From Paenibacillus methanolicus (GTDB lineage: Bacteria; Bacillota; Bacilli; Paenibacillales; Paenibacillaceae): 64,000 nt of DNA. The stretch is from the NCBI RefSeq assembly GCF_008124765.1, contig NZ_VNHS01000006.1, positions 310,001-374,000 of the forward strand. The letters run 5' to 3'. Both the position numbers and the translations under genes were made by a program. Below are positions 1 to 8,000 of this stretch, piece by piece (position 1 is the stretch's first letter; every line of letters begins with the position of its first letter). The notes beneath the pieces were generated by a model. That model did no database searches, was not told the DNA's origin, and saw only the letters and a program-made list of their open reading frames with translations.

Positions 1-301
1 CAAGCGAGCCGCTCTTGGCGATGACGCCCAGATTGTTCTCCATCTCTTCCTGCGTCATGCCGATGCCCGTATCGCGGATCGTCAGCGTGCGGTTCTCTTT
101 GTCCGCCGTAATTTGAATGTAATAGCTGTCCTTGTCGAACGTCAGGTTCGAATCGGTCAGCGCCAAATAGTAAATTTTGTCAATGGCATCGCTTGCGTTG
201 GAAATCAGTTCGCGAAGGAAAATTTCCTTCTGCGTGTAGATGGAGTGAATCATCATGTCCAACAAACGTTTGGACTCGGCCTGAAACTGTTTTTTCTCCA
301 T
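1..301 (-). CDS. htpG: Chaperone protein HtpG (Hsp90), N-terminal part, cut by the window edge
   Basis: About 100 N-terminal codons are visible; the gene runs off the left edge. The protein begins [20 protein letters not shown] and shows the Hsp90 ATP-binding motifs of the GHKL fold: [15 protein letters not shown], in which the Asn coordinates Mg-ATP, and RDTGIGM, whose Asp binds the adenine. Hsp90 proteins are ATP-driven dimeric chaperones of the cytoplasm. The ATG at 301 follows a GGAGGAG site. A sigma-A-like promoter and a CIRCE-like operator lie just upstream on the same strand, so control by HrcA is expected. Identity is certain from the N-terminal block; the rest of the gene cannot be assessed. 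Confidence 0.96.
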   Translation of the reverse strand, partial: MEKKQFQAESKRLLDMMIHSIYTQKEIFLRELISNASDAIDKIYYLALTDSNLTFDKDSYYIQITADKENRTLTIRDTGIGMTQEEMENNLGVIAKSGSL

Positions 302-349
302 ACCTTGCTTCTCCTCCATGGTTCATCGTAATGGATCGTTCCACATTCG

Positions 350-376
350 TTAGCACTCTAATGCGCCGAGTGCCAG
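350..376 (-). promoter_or_regulatory. CIRCE-like operator (HrcA binding site) of htpG
   Basis: The inverted repeat reads TTAGCACTC, nine bases, GAGTGCCAG. The consensus CIRCE element is TTAGCACTC-N9-GAGTGCTAA, so the left arm is perfect and the right arm has two changes. It lies just downstream of the predicted -10 box of htpG, where bound HrcA would block transcription. Confidence 0.85.
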
Positions 377-385
377 TCCACTAAT

Positions 386-415
386 TTTATATCATTTCGC
401 CTTCCCGCATGTCAA
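386..415 (-). promoter_or_regulatory. Sigma-A-like promoter of htpG
   Basis: On the minus strand a perfect -35 TTGACA (410-415) is followed after 18 bases by TATAAA (386-391). The CIRCE-like operator starts about ten bases downstream. This arrangement fits heat-shock repression by HrcA rather than a sigma-B promoter. Confidence 0.75.
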
Positions 416-517
416 TATTTCCAAGGCACATATTGGCCACGCCGTCTCTCATATTTGTCTACATAGCTAGCAGCAAAGGGTGCGCTTATGCGCGCAAATG
501 GACAGGAGGTAAGAAGA

Positions 518-1711
518 ATGCATCCATCGAATGAACCGAAAGGCAAAGACTGGCGCGTTCCGCAGCCGATTCGCCCGGACGGCGCCGGCGGGCCGGACAA
601 AGGTCCGCGGGACATTATGCGCGATATCGAAAACCCCGATCTGCTCGTGCCGCCCGTCACCGACGCAGGGCTGTTGCCCAATTTGAGAATGTCGTTCTCC
701 GACACGCACATGCAGCTCAATCATGGCGGCTGGTCCCGCGAAATTACCGTGCGCGAGCTGCCGGTCGCCAAGGAGATGGCCGGGGTTAACATGAGTCTGA
801 CGCCCGGCGGCGTCCGCGAGCTTCATTGGCACCAGCAGGCGGAATGGTCCTATATGATCTGGGGCTGCGCTCGCATAACCGCGATCGACCAGGACGGACG
901 CAACTTCATCGCCGATGTCGGTCCCGGCGATCTGTGGTATTTCCCTCCGGGACTTCCCCACTCCATTCAGGCGCTGGAGGAAGGCTGCGAGTTTCTGCTC
1001 GTGTTCGACGACGGCGCCTTCTCGGATCTGAACACGCTCTCGATCTCGGACTGGTTCGCCCGCACGCCCAAAGACGTGCTAGCCGCCAATTTCGGCGTAC
1101 CCGAGCGCGCGTTCGAATCTATACCCGACGATCAGGTGTACATCTTCCCGGCTCAGGTACCCGGCTCGATCGACAGCCAAGCCGTCTCCTCCCCATACGG
1201 CACCATTCCGCATTCGTTTAAGCATCGCCTACTCGCGCAGGAACCGCTCGTGACGCCGGGCGGCAGCGTCCGCATCGTCGATTCGTCCAACTTCCCCGCC
1301 TCGGTCGCGATCGCGGCGGCGCTCGTCGAAATCAAGCCCGGGGCGATGCGCGAGCTGCATTGGCATCCGAACAGCGACGAGTGGCAGTATTACTTGACCG
1401 GCAAAGGCCGGATGACCGTGTTCGCCGGCAATGGGACGGCGCGCACGTTCGACTACCGGGCGGGCGACGTCGGTTACGTGCCGCGCGCGCTGGGTCACTA
1501 TATTCAGAACACGGGCAACGAAACGATCTGGTATTTGGAAATTTTCAAAGCCGCGCGCTTCTCGGACGTCTCGCTGAACCAATGGATGGCGCTGACCCCT
1601 AGCGCATTGGTCGCGGCGAATTTGAATGCGTCGCCCGAGCTGATGGCGTCGCTTCGCAAAGTCAAGTGGCCTGTCGTGAAATATCCGTCCGATGGCGCGG
1701 AAGCGGAGTAG
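518..1711 (+). CDS. Bicupin of the oxalate decarboxylase family
   Basis: The 397-residue protein has two cupin domains like Bacillus OxdC (385 residues). Each domain shows the manganese site: HWHQQAEW with a later LPHS in the first, HWHPNSDEW with a later LGHY in the second. OxdC enzymes split oxalate to formate and CO2. In OxdC a flexible SENST lid in the first domain supplies the essential Glu162; here the aligned segment is FSDLNT, so the Glu is replaced by Asp and the loop differs. Activity could therefore be decarboxylase, oxidase or something else. The start at 518 is chosen because AGGAGGT lies seven bases before it; an in-frame ATG at 488 has no such site. No signal peptide is seen. 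A stable hairpin follows the stop. Confidence 0.85.
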   Translation: MHPSNEPKGKDWRVPQPIRPDGAGGPDKGPRDIMRDIENPDLLVPPVTDAGLLPNLRMSFSDTHMQLNHGGWSREITVRELPVAKEMAGVNMSLTPGGVRELHWHQQAEWSYMIWGCARITAIDQDGRNFIADVGPGDLWYFPPGLPHSIQALEEGCEFLLVFDDGAFSDLNTLSISDWFARTPKDVLAANFGVPERAFESIPDDQVYIFPAQVPGSIDSQAVSSPYGTIPHSFKHRLLAQEPLVTPGGSVRIVDSSNFPASVAIAAALVEIKPGAMRELHWHPNSDEWQYYLTGKGRMTVFAGNGTARTFDYRAGDVGYVPRALGHYIQNTGNETIWYLEIFKAARFSDVSLNQWMALTPSALVAANLNASPELMASLRKVKWPVVKYPSDGAEAE

Positions 1712-1728
1712 CAACTGACTTGTCATAA

Positions 1729-1782
1729 GCCAAACAGCCTGGGCTTTAGCCGCGAACGCGGCCAAGCTCAGGCTGTTTTGGC
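1729..1782 (+). terminator. Long hairpin after the bicupin gene, probable terminator
   Basis: The arms GCCAAACAGCCTG and CAGGCTGTTTTGGC pair almost completely around an inner GC-rich stem. The following bases (TGTATATAGA) are not a real T tract, so termination may be incomplete and the downstream membrane protein gene could be read through. Confidence 0.6.
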
Positions 1783-1877
1783 TGTATATAGAACGCATGA
1801 GCATCGTAGATGAAGGAGATAACAAGCGTAACCACCGCAATCATCCGTCGGTTAACTTGAAAAGGAGTGACGTACTT

Positions 1878-2369
1878 ATGATTCTTCGTATCGGCTTATG
1901 GGCGGTGTTCATACTGCCATTCCTCACCCTGCTGCTGCTTCGCCGCGATTTGATACGCCAATATTTGCCCGCCGCCATGTTCGTTACGATCGTCAACGTG
2001 ATTCTGTACGAGGTCGCGTGGGAATACGGCTGGTGGCACTATAAGCAATCGCTGTTCGCGTGGGATACGATTACGCCGGCGCCGCTCATTTTCAGCGCTT
2101 ATTGGGTCGTGACGATCTGGATTTTCGCGCTATCCTTCCGGCGGTTCTGGCTGTATCTGATGCTGAACTTGGCCGTGAACGGCTTGTTCGCCTTCGAGCT
2201 CGCGCCTTGGCTGTCCAGAGCGGGCATCACCGAAGGGACGCTGACCAGTACGACGATCCTGCTCATCTTGACCGGTCTGAGCACCGGCGTCTATCTGTTC
2301 CAGCTGTGGTTCGAGCGGGAAGAGCGGACGGAGATGACGTTCAACATGCCGCGCAGATCCCGCATTTGA
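1878..2369 (+). CDS. Small multi-pass membrane protein (CBO0543-like family)
   Basis: The 163-residue protein is almost entirely hydrophobic, with about five predicted membrane segments: residues about 4-20, 29-46, 66-86, 91-108 and 124-144. The tail (FEREERTEMTFNMPRRSRI) is charged. Features such as a WEYGWWHYKQSLFAWD segment between helices 2 and 3 resemble the CBO0543 family of Firmicutes membrane proteins of unknown function. The start at 1878 follows AAGGAGTG at a normal distance; an ATG 27 codons upstream would add a hydrophilic stretch with no ribosome site. It converges with the MerR gene at 2389, leaving 19 bases between stops. Confidence 0.75.
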   Translation: MILRIGLWAVFILPFLTLLLLRRDLIRQYLPAAMFVTIVNVILYEVAWEYGWWHYKQSLFAWDTITPAPLIFSAYWVVTIWIFALSFRRFWLYLMLNLAVNGLFAFELAPWLSRAGITEGTLTSTTILLILTGLSTGVYLFQLWFEREERTEMTFNMPRRSRI

Positions 2370-2388
2370 CGGTAATAAGTTTGGTTCG

Positions 2389-3156
2389 TCACGCGTTCGA
2401 CGCCGATTCCGACGCCCATGCATCTGCAGCTGCCGCCAAATAGTAGGCCAGCCCCACCTGTTGGCTCTCGAGCATCTGCAGATGGAACGCGTCGGTTAAG
2501 AAAAATTTCGTCTGAGCCGCCAGCTCGGCCGCTCCCGTCGGATGCATGCGCGCCGTCAGGAACGCCGCGTGATCGACGAGCAGCTTGCGAACCCGCTCAT
2601 CCTTGTGCATGATGCCGCCGCGCAGCGCTTCGGCCATCGCGCCCATGAATTGCGCCGCTTCCTCGGCCAACTCGTTCATGGCGGCTGGATTAATCGGTTG
2701 ATCTTCGAGTAGATCGACGCCATAGGTTTCGTTCAGATGAACATGCTGTTCTCCCAACGCTTCTCGCCATGCTTCCTCGCTGTCGAGACCGAATCCGCGG
2801 AACATCTCTTCCTTTGCCATAGCTTCCCCTGCTTTCTCGTGATTTATTGTCGCCTGCAACGTCTTCATGACCTCATCAAGCCGCTCTCGCCGCGTTCTCA
2901 GCAATTGCTCTTGTTCGGTAAGCTGCGTTAATCTCTCCTGACCGCCATCCATTAGCGTCTTGATTTGCGCCAGCGGAAAGTCCAGTTCCTTATAGAACAA
3001 TATGTGCTGCAACCGCTTCAGCTCTTCGTCGCCGTACAGACGATACCCCGCATCGCTGACCTCGGCCGGCACGAGCAGACCGAGCTTGTGATAGTGATGC
3101 AGCGTCTTCACGGTTACGCCGGACACCGCCGACACTTCCTTTACCGTATAGTTCAT
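2389..3156 (-). CDS. MerR-family regulator with TipAS-type drug-binding domain
   Basis: This 255-residue protein has a MerR winged helix at residues about 1-70 (YTVKEVSAVSGVTVKTLHHYHKLGLL), a coiled-coil dimerisation helix at about 75-115, and a C-terminal helical domain resembling TipAS. TipAS domains bind thiopeptide-like and other hydrophobic antibiotics; TipA/Mta-type regulators activate their own gene and multidrug exporters. The gene stands alone, with its own 19-bp-spacer promoter and dyad at 3181-3211, consistent with auto-activation by promoter untwisting. No exporter is directly linked downstream; the nearest is the ABC gene at 5170-6903 in a separate operon. The ligand cannot be told from sequence. 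Confidence 0.88.
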   Translation of the reverse strand: MNYTVKEVSAVSGVTVKTLHHYHKLGLLVPAEVSDAGYRLYGDEELKRLQHILFYKELDFPLAQIKTLMDGGQERLTQLTEQEQLLRTRRERLDEVMKTLQATINHEKAGEAMAKEEMFRGFGLDSEEAWREALGEQHVHLNETYGVDLLEDQPINPAAMNELAEEAAQFMGAMAEALRGGIMHKDERVRKLLVDHAAFLTARMHPTGAAELAAQTKFFLTDAFHLQMLESQQVGLAYYLAAAADAWASESASNA

Positions 3157-3180
3157 AGCGTCACGCTCCTTTCGAACTTT

Positions 3181-3211
3181 ACTCTAAGGTCTCCTCTAAG
3201 AGGAGAGTCAA
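3181..3211 (-). promoter_or_regulatory. MerR-type promoter with operator dyad in a 19-bp spacer
   Basis: On the minus strand TTGACT (3206-3211) and TAGAGT (3181-3186) are separated by 19 bases. The spacer holds a perfect dyad CTCCTCT-A-AGAGGAG (3191-3205). The over-long spacer with a central palindrome is the hallmark of promoters activated by MerR proteins, here pointing into the TipAS-type regulator gene. Confidence 0.85.
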
Positions 3212-3252
3212 GCGGTTGGATCAAGGAATTTATGGCCACGGATGCAAGGTAA

Positions 3253-3285
3253 GGGAAAACAAAAGCACGCCTATCGCGGCGTGCT
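3253..3285 (-). terminator. Rho-independent terminator of the histidine kinase operon
   Basis: Read on the minus strand, AGCACGCC pairs with GGCGTGCT over a six-base loop and is followed by TTTGTTTTCCC. It lies 22 bases after the kinase stop codon and ends the ABC-regulator-kinase transcript before the MerR promoter. Confidence 0.85.
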
Positions 3286-3306
3286 TGTCGGTGCTGCTAG
3301 ATCCGG

Positions 3307-4473
3307 TTACGCGGGCGCTTCGCCCGAAGCCGGGAAGCCGGCGCCTTTCGCCTTGATCGGCAGACGCACCGTGAACGTTGCGCCTTCGCCCGGGCGGCTT
3401 CGCACGCCGATCGTCCCGCCGTGCAGCTCGACGATTTTGCTCGCGATCGATAAGCCCAGCCCGCTTCCGCCGGCCGTTCTCGTCCGCGACTTGTCCCCTT
3501 TGAAGAACCGCTCGAAGATGCGCTTCCGATCCTCTTCCGCGATGCCGCAACCGGTGTCCCTCACCTCGACGACGGCTTCGTCGCCGCTCTGCGCGAGGCG
3601 TACGGTAAGCTCCCCTCCGCGCTCCGAGAATTTCACGGCATTGACGATCAAATTGTTCCATACTTGGCTGAGCGTCTCTTCATCCGCTTCAATCGTGACG
3701 GGAGACAGCTCGAGCGCAAGCTCCAGCTCCTTCTCCAGCCACTGCGGCTCGCACGCCAGCACGACGTTGCGCAGCTGCGCGTCCAGCCGATAAACGCGCG
3801 GTTCGAAGGGCTGGTGCGCCGATTCGAGCGATGTCAGCTTGAGCAGATTGTCGCTTAACTTGGAGAGCCGCATACTCTCGGTCTCGATAATCGAGAGGTA
3901 ATGCTTGCGCTCTTCGGGCGTGAGCGATTCGTTCTGAAGCGCATGGGCGAATCCGCGGATCGAGGTAAGCGGCGATCCGATCTCGTGCGAGACGTTGGAG
4001 ATGAATTCCTGACGAAGCTGCTCCATCTGTTTCAACTCGGAGGCCATATGGTTGATCGTCTGCACGAAATCGCCCCACTGGCCGTCCATCCGCCGATCTT
4101 TGTCCAGCGTTACATTGAAATCCCCCTTGGCGATTCTTCGCAATGCGTCGATGATTTCGCCCCAGATTAGCCGCTGCTTCGGTCCGGTCACGAGCCCGAT
4201 GACGATCGCCGACAGCATCATGATGAGCATGCCGATAAGCGCGGTGGCCAGCTGCGTCCAATACGGCGTCCACTGCCGATCGATCCGGTCCAACAGGCCG
4301 CCGGTTAACCAATACGCGATCGAGAACGCCACGCCCGCCGAGAGGAACAGCATGACGACGACGCCGACAATGCGGGCCGCGATGCGCGGGCGCGATCGGC
4401 GCTTCGCCAGAGCATCCCAGACCGATTCCTTGCCCAAGCGGCGTCTGCGGCGTTCGGTCCGCCCGGCCCTCAT
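3307..4473 (-). CDS. Sensor histidine kinase with two membrane segments and HAMP
   Basis: The 388-residue protein has a basic N-terminus, two membrane helices (about residues 33-57 and 70-95) enclosing only a short loop, a HAMP linker, a HisKA box with the phospho-acceptor in VSHEIGSPLTSI (His near residue 163), and a complete HATPase_c domain: N box NLIVNAVKFS, G1 DTGCGIAEED, F box and G2 GGSGLGLSI. The short extracytoplasmic loop suggests sensing within the membrane or through the adjacent exporter. Its ATG overlaps the stop of the response regulator by four bases (ATGA), so the two are translationally coupled. Ser precedes Pro in the H box (IGSPL) where LRTPL is more usual. Confidence 0.93.
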   Translation of the reverse strand: MRAGRTERRRRRLGKESVWDALAKRRSRPRIAARIVGVVVMLFLSAGVAFSIAYWLTGGLLDRIDRQWTPYWTQLATALIGMLIMMLSAIVIGLVTGPKQRLIWGEIIDALRRIAKGDFNVTLDKDRRMDGQWGDFVQTINHMASELKQMEQLRQEFISNVSHEIGSPLTSIRGFAHALQNESLTPEERKHYLSIIETESMRLSKLSDNLLKLTSLESAHQPFEPRVYRLDAQLRNVVLACEPQWLEKELELALELSPVTIEADEETLSQVWNNLIVNAVKFSERGGELTVRLAQSGDEAVVEVRDTGCGIAEEDRKRIFERFFKGDKSRTRTAGGSGLGLSIASKIVELHGGTIGVRSRPGEGATFTVRLPIKAKGAGFPASGEAPA

Positions 4474-5144
4474 GTCGCATTCTCCATCCGGTAGCCGAGC
4501 CCGCGCACGGTGCGGATCGCAAGCGGCACGTCCCGCTGGGCAAGACGCTCCCGCAGCCGGTTGATGTGCACGTCGAGCGTCCGTTCGTTCCCGTCGAAAT
4601 CGTAGCCCCAGATCGACTCGATAAGTTGATCCCGCGTCAAGGTCCGGCCTTGGTTGCCGAGCAGCATGAACAGCAGCTCGAATTCCTTCGGCGGGAGCGC
4701 GAGCTCTTCGCCGTGCGCCTGGGCCCGGTTCGCCGCTCGGTCAAGCGTCAGTCCGGCGGCGGACACTTGCTGAGAGCTGTTAATCCGGTACCGCTTCAGC
4801 AGCGCCTTGACCCGAACGGCAAGCTCGGGCGGATCGAACGGCTTCACCAGATAATCGTCCGTCCCCAGCTCGAAGCCGCGCACTTTATCGCCCGTCTCGC
4901 CTTTGGCCGTCAGCATGAGCAGCGGGACTTCATACAGCCGCTGAAGCTCCTTGCACAGCGCCCAGCCGTCCATGCGAGGCATCATAATATCCAGAATAAC
5001 CAAGTCCGCCGCGGACGCTTTCATCCGCTCCAGCGCCTCCATCCCGTCGGCCGCTTCGGCAACGGCATATCCTTCCCGCTGCATAATAACGCGCACCAGC
5101 TCGCGAATATGAGGGTCGTCGTCCACTACGAGTATTTGCGCCAT
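4470..5144 (-). CDS. OmpR-family response regulator
   Basis: The 224-residue protein has a receiver domain (residues 1-115) with acidic residues D8-D10, the phosphorylation site D52 in LVILDIMMPRMDG and the conserved Lys in LMLTAKG. A winged-helix DNA-binding domain (about 130-222) ends RTVRGLGYRMENAT. It lies between an ABC exporter (stop 25 bases upstream) and its cognate kinase (four-base overlap). It probably controls this operon or envelope-stress genes, as is common for kinase/regulator/ABC groups in Firmicutes; the stimulus is unknown. Confidence 0.94.
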   Translation of the reverse strand: MAQILVVDDDPHIRELVRVIMQREGYAVAEAADGMEALERMKASAADLVILDIMMPRMDGWALCKELQRLYEVPLLMLTAKGETGDKVRGFELGTDDYLVKPFDPPELAVRVKALLKRYRINSSQQVSAAGLTLDRAANRAQAHGEELALPPKEFELLFMLLGNQGRTLTRDQLIESIWGYDFDGNERTLDVHINRLRERLAQRDVPLAIRTVRGLGYRMENAT

Positions 5145-5169
5145 GATTGCTCTCCTCTCGTCGGGCTTG

Positions 5170-6903
5170 TTAGGCCATCATATGCATGCGAAGTTGGCCG
5201 TCCGCGAAGCTGCGGTACAGTTCGTGTCCGTCGTACAACTGCTCATGCGTCCCCTGTCCGGTGATGCGTCCCTTCTCGATGAAAATAATCGAATCGGCAT
5301 CGACGACCGTCGACAGACGGTGCGCGATGACGACCGTCGTTCGCCCTTGCATCAAATTCGCAAGCGCAAGCTGAACCGCCTCTTCCGATTGGCTGTCGAG
5401 ATTCGACGTCGCTTCGTCGAGCATGAGAATGTGCGGGTCGCGCAGCAGCGCCCGGGCAATCGCGATCCGCTGGCGCTGGCCGCCGGACAGCTTCACGCCG
5501 CGCTCGCCGACCGCCGTCTCGTAGCCGTCCGGCAAATCCCGGATGAAACCGTCCGCGTAAGCCATTCGTGCCGCCTGCTCGATTTCCTCCGGCGTCGCCA
5601 CGCGATCCAACCCATAGGTTAAATTGTCCTGGATCGTTCCCGCGATAACCGGACTGTCCTGCGAGACGTAGCCGATCTGACTCCGCCACGATTGCAGCGA
5701 ATAGTCCGCGATGTCCCGCTCCCCGTGGCGAATGGCCCCTGCCGAAGGCAGGTAGAATCGCTCCAGCAGCGAGAACAGCGTTGTTTTGCCTCCGCCGCTC
5801 GGCCCGACGATCGCCGTGACTTTGCCGCCTTCGATCGTGAAGTTCAACCTGTCGAGAATCGGCTCTTCGGCATTGTAGGCGAACGAGACGTCGCGCACGT
5901 GAATCGGCTCGGTACGGCGCGGAACCGTAAGTCCGGCTTCCAACGCTTCCTCGTCCGCTTCCAGAATGCCGATAATGCTCTCGGTCGCGCCCATGGTCTT
6001 CTGGAATTGCGTGAAGAACTGGGTAATCTGCGTGATCGGCATGATGATTTGGAACAGGTACATTATAAAGGCAACCAATTCGCCGGCGGTCATCGCGCCG
6101 GACGACACCTGCACGCCCCCGAAGCCGATCAGCGCCACGAGGATGACGAGCATGAGGAACGACACGGTCGGGCTGATCAACGCCTGCATCTTCGCTTCCT
6201 TCAGTCCGAGTCCGAACAGCTTGCGGATGCCGTTGCTCCCTTGCTCGAACTCGGCCGCTTCCGAGCCCGATGCCTTGACGAGGCGAATTTCCGATACGGC
6301 GCGCGTGGCGACCGACGCGAAGCGCGCGTTCTCTTCCTGCGCGGCTTTGGCGATCTTGTACATGCGCTGGCCGATCGGCATCATGATGAGCGCGGCGAGC
6401 GGGAATACCGTGAAGATGACGAGCGTCATTTTCCAGTTCATGTACAACATGACCGAGAGCGAACCGATGATGGAGAGTACGCCGGAGAAGAAGCCCGTAA
6501 TATGCTCGGTAATGAGTCCTTTCATCACCGCGGTATCATTGGTCAGCCGGCTGACCGTCTCCCCGGTCTCCTTGCTGTCGTAATAAGGCACCGGCAGCCG
6601 AAGCAGCTTGCGCCACAGCCGCTCGCGAATGGCGGATACGATCTTGTTGCCGCCGTAATGCAGCATGTAGACCGCCGCGCCGCCGGCGATGACCTGCGCG
6701 ATGAACGCGCCGGCCAGGCCGATGATCTGTCCCGCGCCGAGCGAATCGAGCGAGAAGCCGTTCACTAAATTCTTCGTAAACAACGGGATCGTCAGGCCGA
6801 CGAGCGTATTGACGACGCTCAGCGCCACGGCGATCGCCAGCAGCGCCTTCGGCGGGTTCGTCTCCAGCACGAGCCGCCAGAACCTTCTTATATTTTGCTT
6901 CAT
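5170..6903 (-). CDS. ABC-type multidrug/lipid exporter (half transporter, BmrA-like)
   Basis: The 577-residue polypeptide fuses an exporter membrane domain of six helices (residues about 15-310) to an ATPase domain. The ATPase shows Walker A GPSGGGKTT near residue 366, signature LSGGQRQ near 470, Walker B ILMLDEATS and the His switch IAHRLST. The layout matches homodimeric exporters such as BmrA/LmrA that move hydrophobic compounds out of the cell. It is the first gene of an operon with a response regulator and kinase, so expression may respond to an exported toxin or to self-made lipopeptide. The NRPS cluster 6 kb away has no exporter of its own, but a link to it is only a guess. Confidence 0.93.
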   Translation of the reverse strand: MKQNIRRFWRLVLETNPPKALLAIAVALSVVNTLVGLTIPLFTKNLVNGFSLDSLGAGQIIGLAGAFIAQVIAGGAAVYMLHYGGNKIVSAIRERLWRKLLRLPVPYYDSKETGETVSRLTNDTAVMKGLITEHITGFFSGVLSIIGSLSVMLYMNWKMTLVIFTVFPLAALIMMPIGQRMYKIAKAAQEENARFASVATRAVSEIRLVKASGSEAAEFEQGSNGIRKLFGLGLKEAKMQALISPTVSFLMLVILVALIGFGGVQVSSGAMTAGELVAFIMYLFQIIMPITQITQFFTQFQKTMGATESIIGILEADEEALEAGLTVPRRTEPIHVRDVSFAYNAEEPILDRLNFTIEGGKVTAIVGPSGGGKTTLFSLLERFYLPSAGAIRHGERDIADYSLQSWRSQIGYVSQDSPVIAGTIQDNLTYGLDRVATPEEIEQAARMAYADGFIRDLPDGYETAVGERGVKLSGGQRQRIAIARALLRDPHILMLDEATSNLDSQSEEAVQLALANLMQGRTTVVIAHRLSTVVDADSIIFIEKGRITGQGTHEQLYDGHELYRSFADGQLRMHMMA

Positions 6904-6974
6904 GTTATCCGCTCCTTTATTGCTAATCGCATCGATGAGTCGTGATTAATGTATAACGTCTATGTAAACGGAGT

Positions 6975-7032
6975 TTAAACGAAAACGAGCCATCTCGCAA
7001 AACGCGCGCGGCGCGTAGTACGAGATGGCTCG
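6975..7032 (-). terminator. Rho-independent terminator of the acetyltransferase gene
   Basis: A perfect 12-base stem, CGAGCCATCTCG (6986-6997) with CGAGATGGCTCG (7021-7032), is followed on the minus strand by TTTTCGTTTAAAC. It separates the acetyltransferase gene from the ABC exporter operon. Confidence 0.85.
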
Positions 7033-7088
7033 GGATGAGAGGGCTTGATACGTGATGCTAGATACGAAATGAAGTATCTCGATGATGT

Positions 7089-7964
7089 CTACGGTAGCGT
7101 GCGGTAACTGCGCCACATCGTCTCTTGCCTGAGGTCGGGCGAGAAGAAATAGCGTTCCATGAACCTGCGCATCGGCTCATTCTCGTGTTCGACGAAGAAC
7201 ATGCCGTTCGGATAATGCCCCTCGGCCATGAGCCGCCGGATCGCTTCGGCGAACAGCGCCACGCCGCGCGCCATGCGCTGATGCCGCTTGAAGACGTACA
7301 TCGTCTTGAACAGCACCGTACGAGGTTCCAGCTCCTCCAGCAGCATCCAGCCGACAGGCTGACCTCGGTACCGCAGCAGCAGGCTTCGGGAAGGATCCAC
7401 CTCCGCGTCGTCTTCGAACGGCGAGAGGATGTCGGGATATTCGTACGATGCCGCCTCCAGCAGCAGCACCCGCTCCGATGGCGCGAGATTGCCCCACGGC
7501 GCGACCACGAACTCGTCCGGGAGCCGCAGCGACAGCCAGCGTTGCCCTTGCAGCGAGGTGAACGGTCCCGTCCGGATATGAATTCCAGGCTGGGGGGAGA
7601 TGAATCCGCATGCTTGCAGGAAGCCTGCCGTCGTCAGCTCCCCTCCTGTCTCGGTCATAAACTCGGCGAGCAGCTGGGCGTAACCGCGCGACTTCAACCG
7701 TTCGGCGGCAGCCTCCAGCAGGCGACGACCGATGCCTTGCCGTCTGGAGCCGGGACGAACCATGATCGAGCGGAGGTGGGCCGTGCCGTGGTCTTGTGAA
7801 AGTTCGATGACAACGGCGCCTTGATAGCCGTCGCCATCGGAAGCGCCGATGGCGAGCCGTCGAGGGGGATCTGGCTGATCTGGCTGGAACAAATCCGCCA
7901 CGCCAGGTAACACAAGATCCGGTCTGCCGGCGAGCTCGGCGACGCTGAGTTCAACCATGTTCAA
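7089..7964 (-). CDS. GNAT-family N-acetyltransferase with duplicated fold
   Basis: The protein of about 291 residues has an N-terminal GNAT domain with the acetyl-CoA loop in VRPGSRRQGIGRRLLEAA. A second GNAT-like half (residues about 150-285: VGWMLLEEL, then TMYVFKRHQRMARGVALF) has a degenerate CoA loop. Tandem GNAT proteins acetylate amines or proteins; the substrate is unknown. I favour a TTG start at 7964, because GGAGGG lies seven bases upstream. An ATG two codons later (7958) is possible, and an ATG at 7997 lacks a ribosome site and would nearly touch the SLH gene. The gene follows the SLH gene on the same strand but need not share its transcript. Confidence 0.82.
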   Translation of the reverse strand: MNMVELSVAELAGRPDLVLPGVADLFQPDQPDPPRRLAIGASDGDGYQGAVVIELSQDHGTAHLRSIMVRPGSRRQGIGRRLLEAAAERLKSRGYAQLLAEFMTETGGELTTAGFLQACGFISPQPGIHIRTGPFTSLQGQRWLSLRLPDEFVVAPWGNLAPSERVLLLEAASYEYPDILSPFEDDAEVDPSRSLLLRYRGQPVGWMLLEELEPRTVLFKTMYVFKRHQRMARGVALFAEAIRRLMAEGHYPNGMFFVEHENEPMRRFMERYFFSPDLRQETMWRSYRTLP

Positions 7965-8000
7965 GCTACATCCCTCCAACCCGTTGACAGTGTGCATGAA

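Noticed and set aside
5170..6903. ABC exporter as part of the NRPS cluster
   Set aside because: It is in its own operon with a response regulator and kinase, and unrelated genes and terminators lie between; only proximity supports a link.
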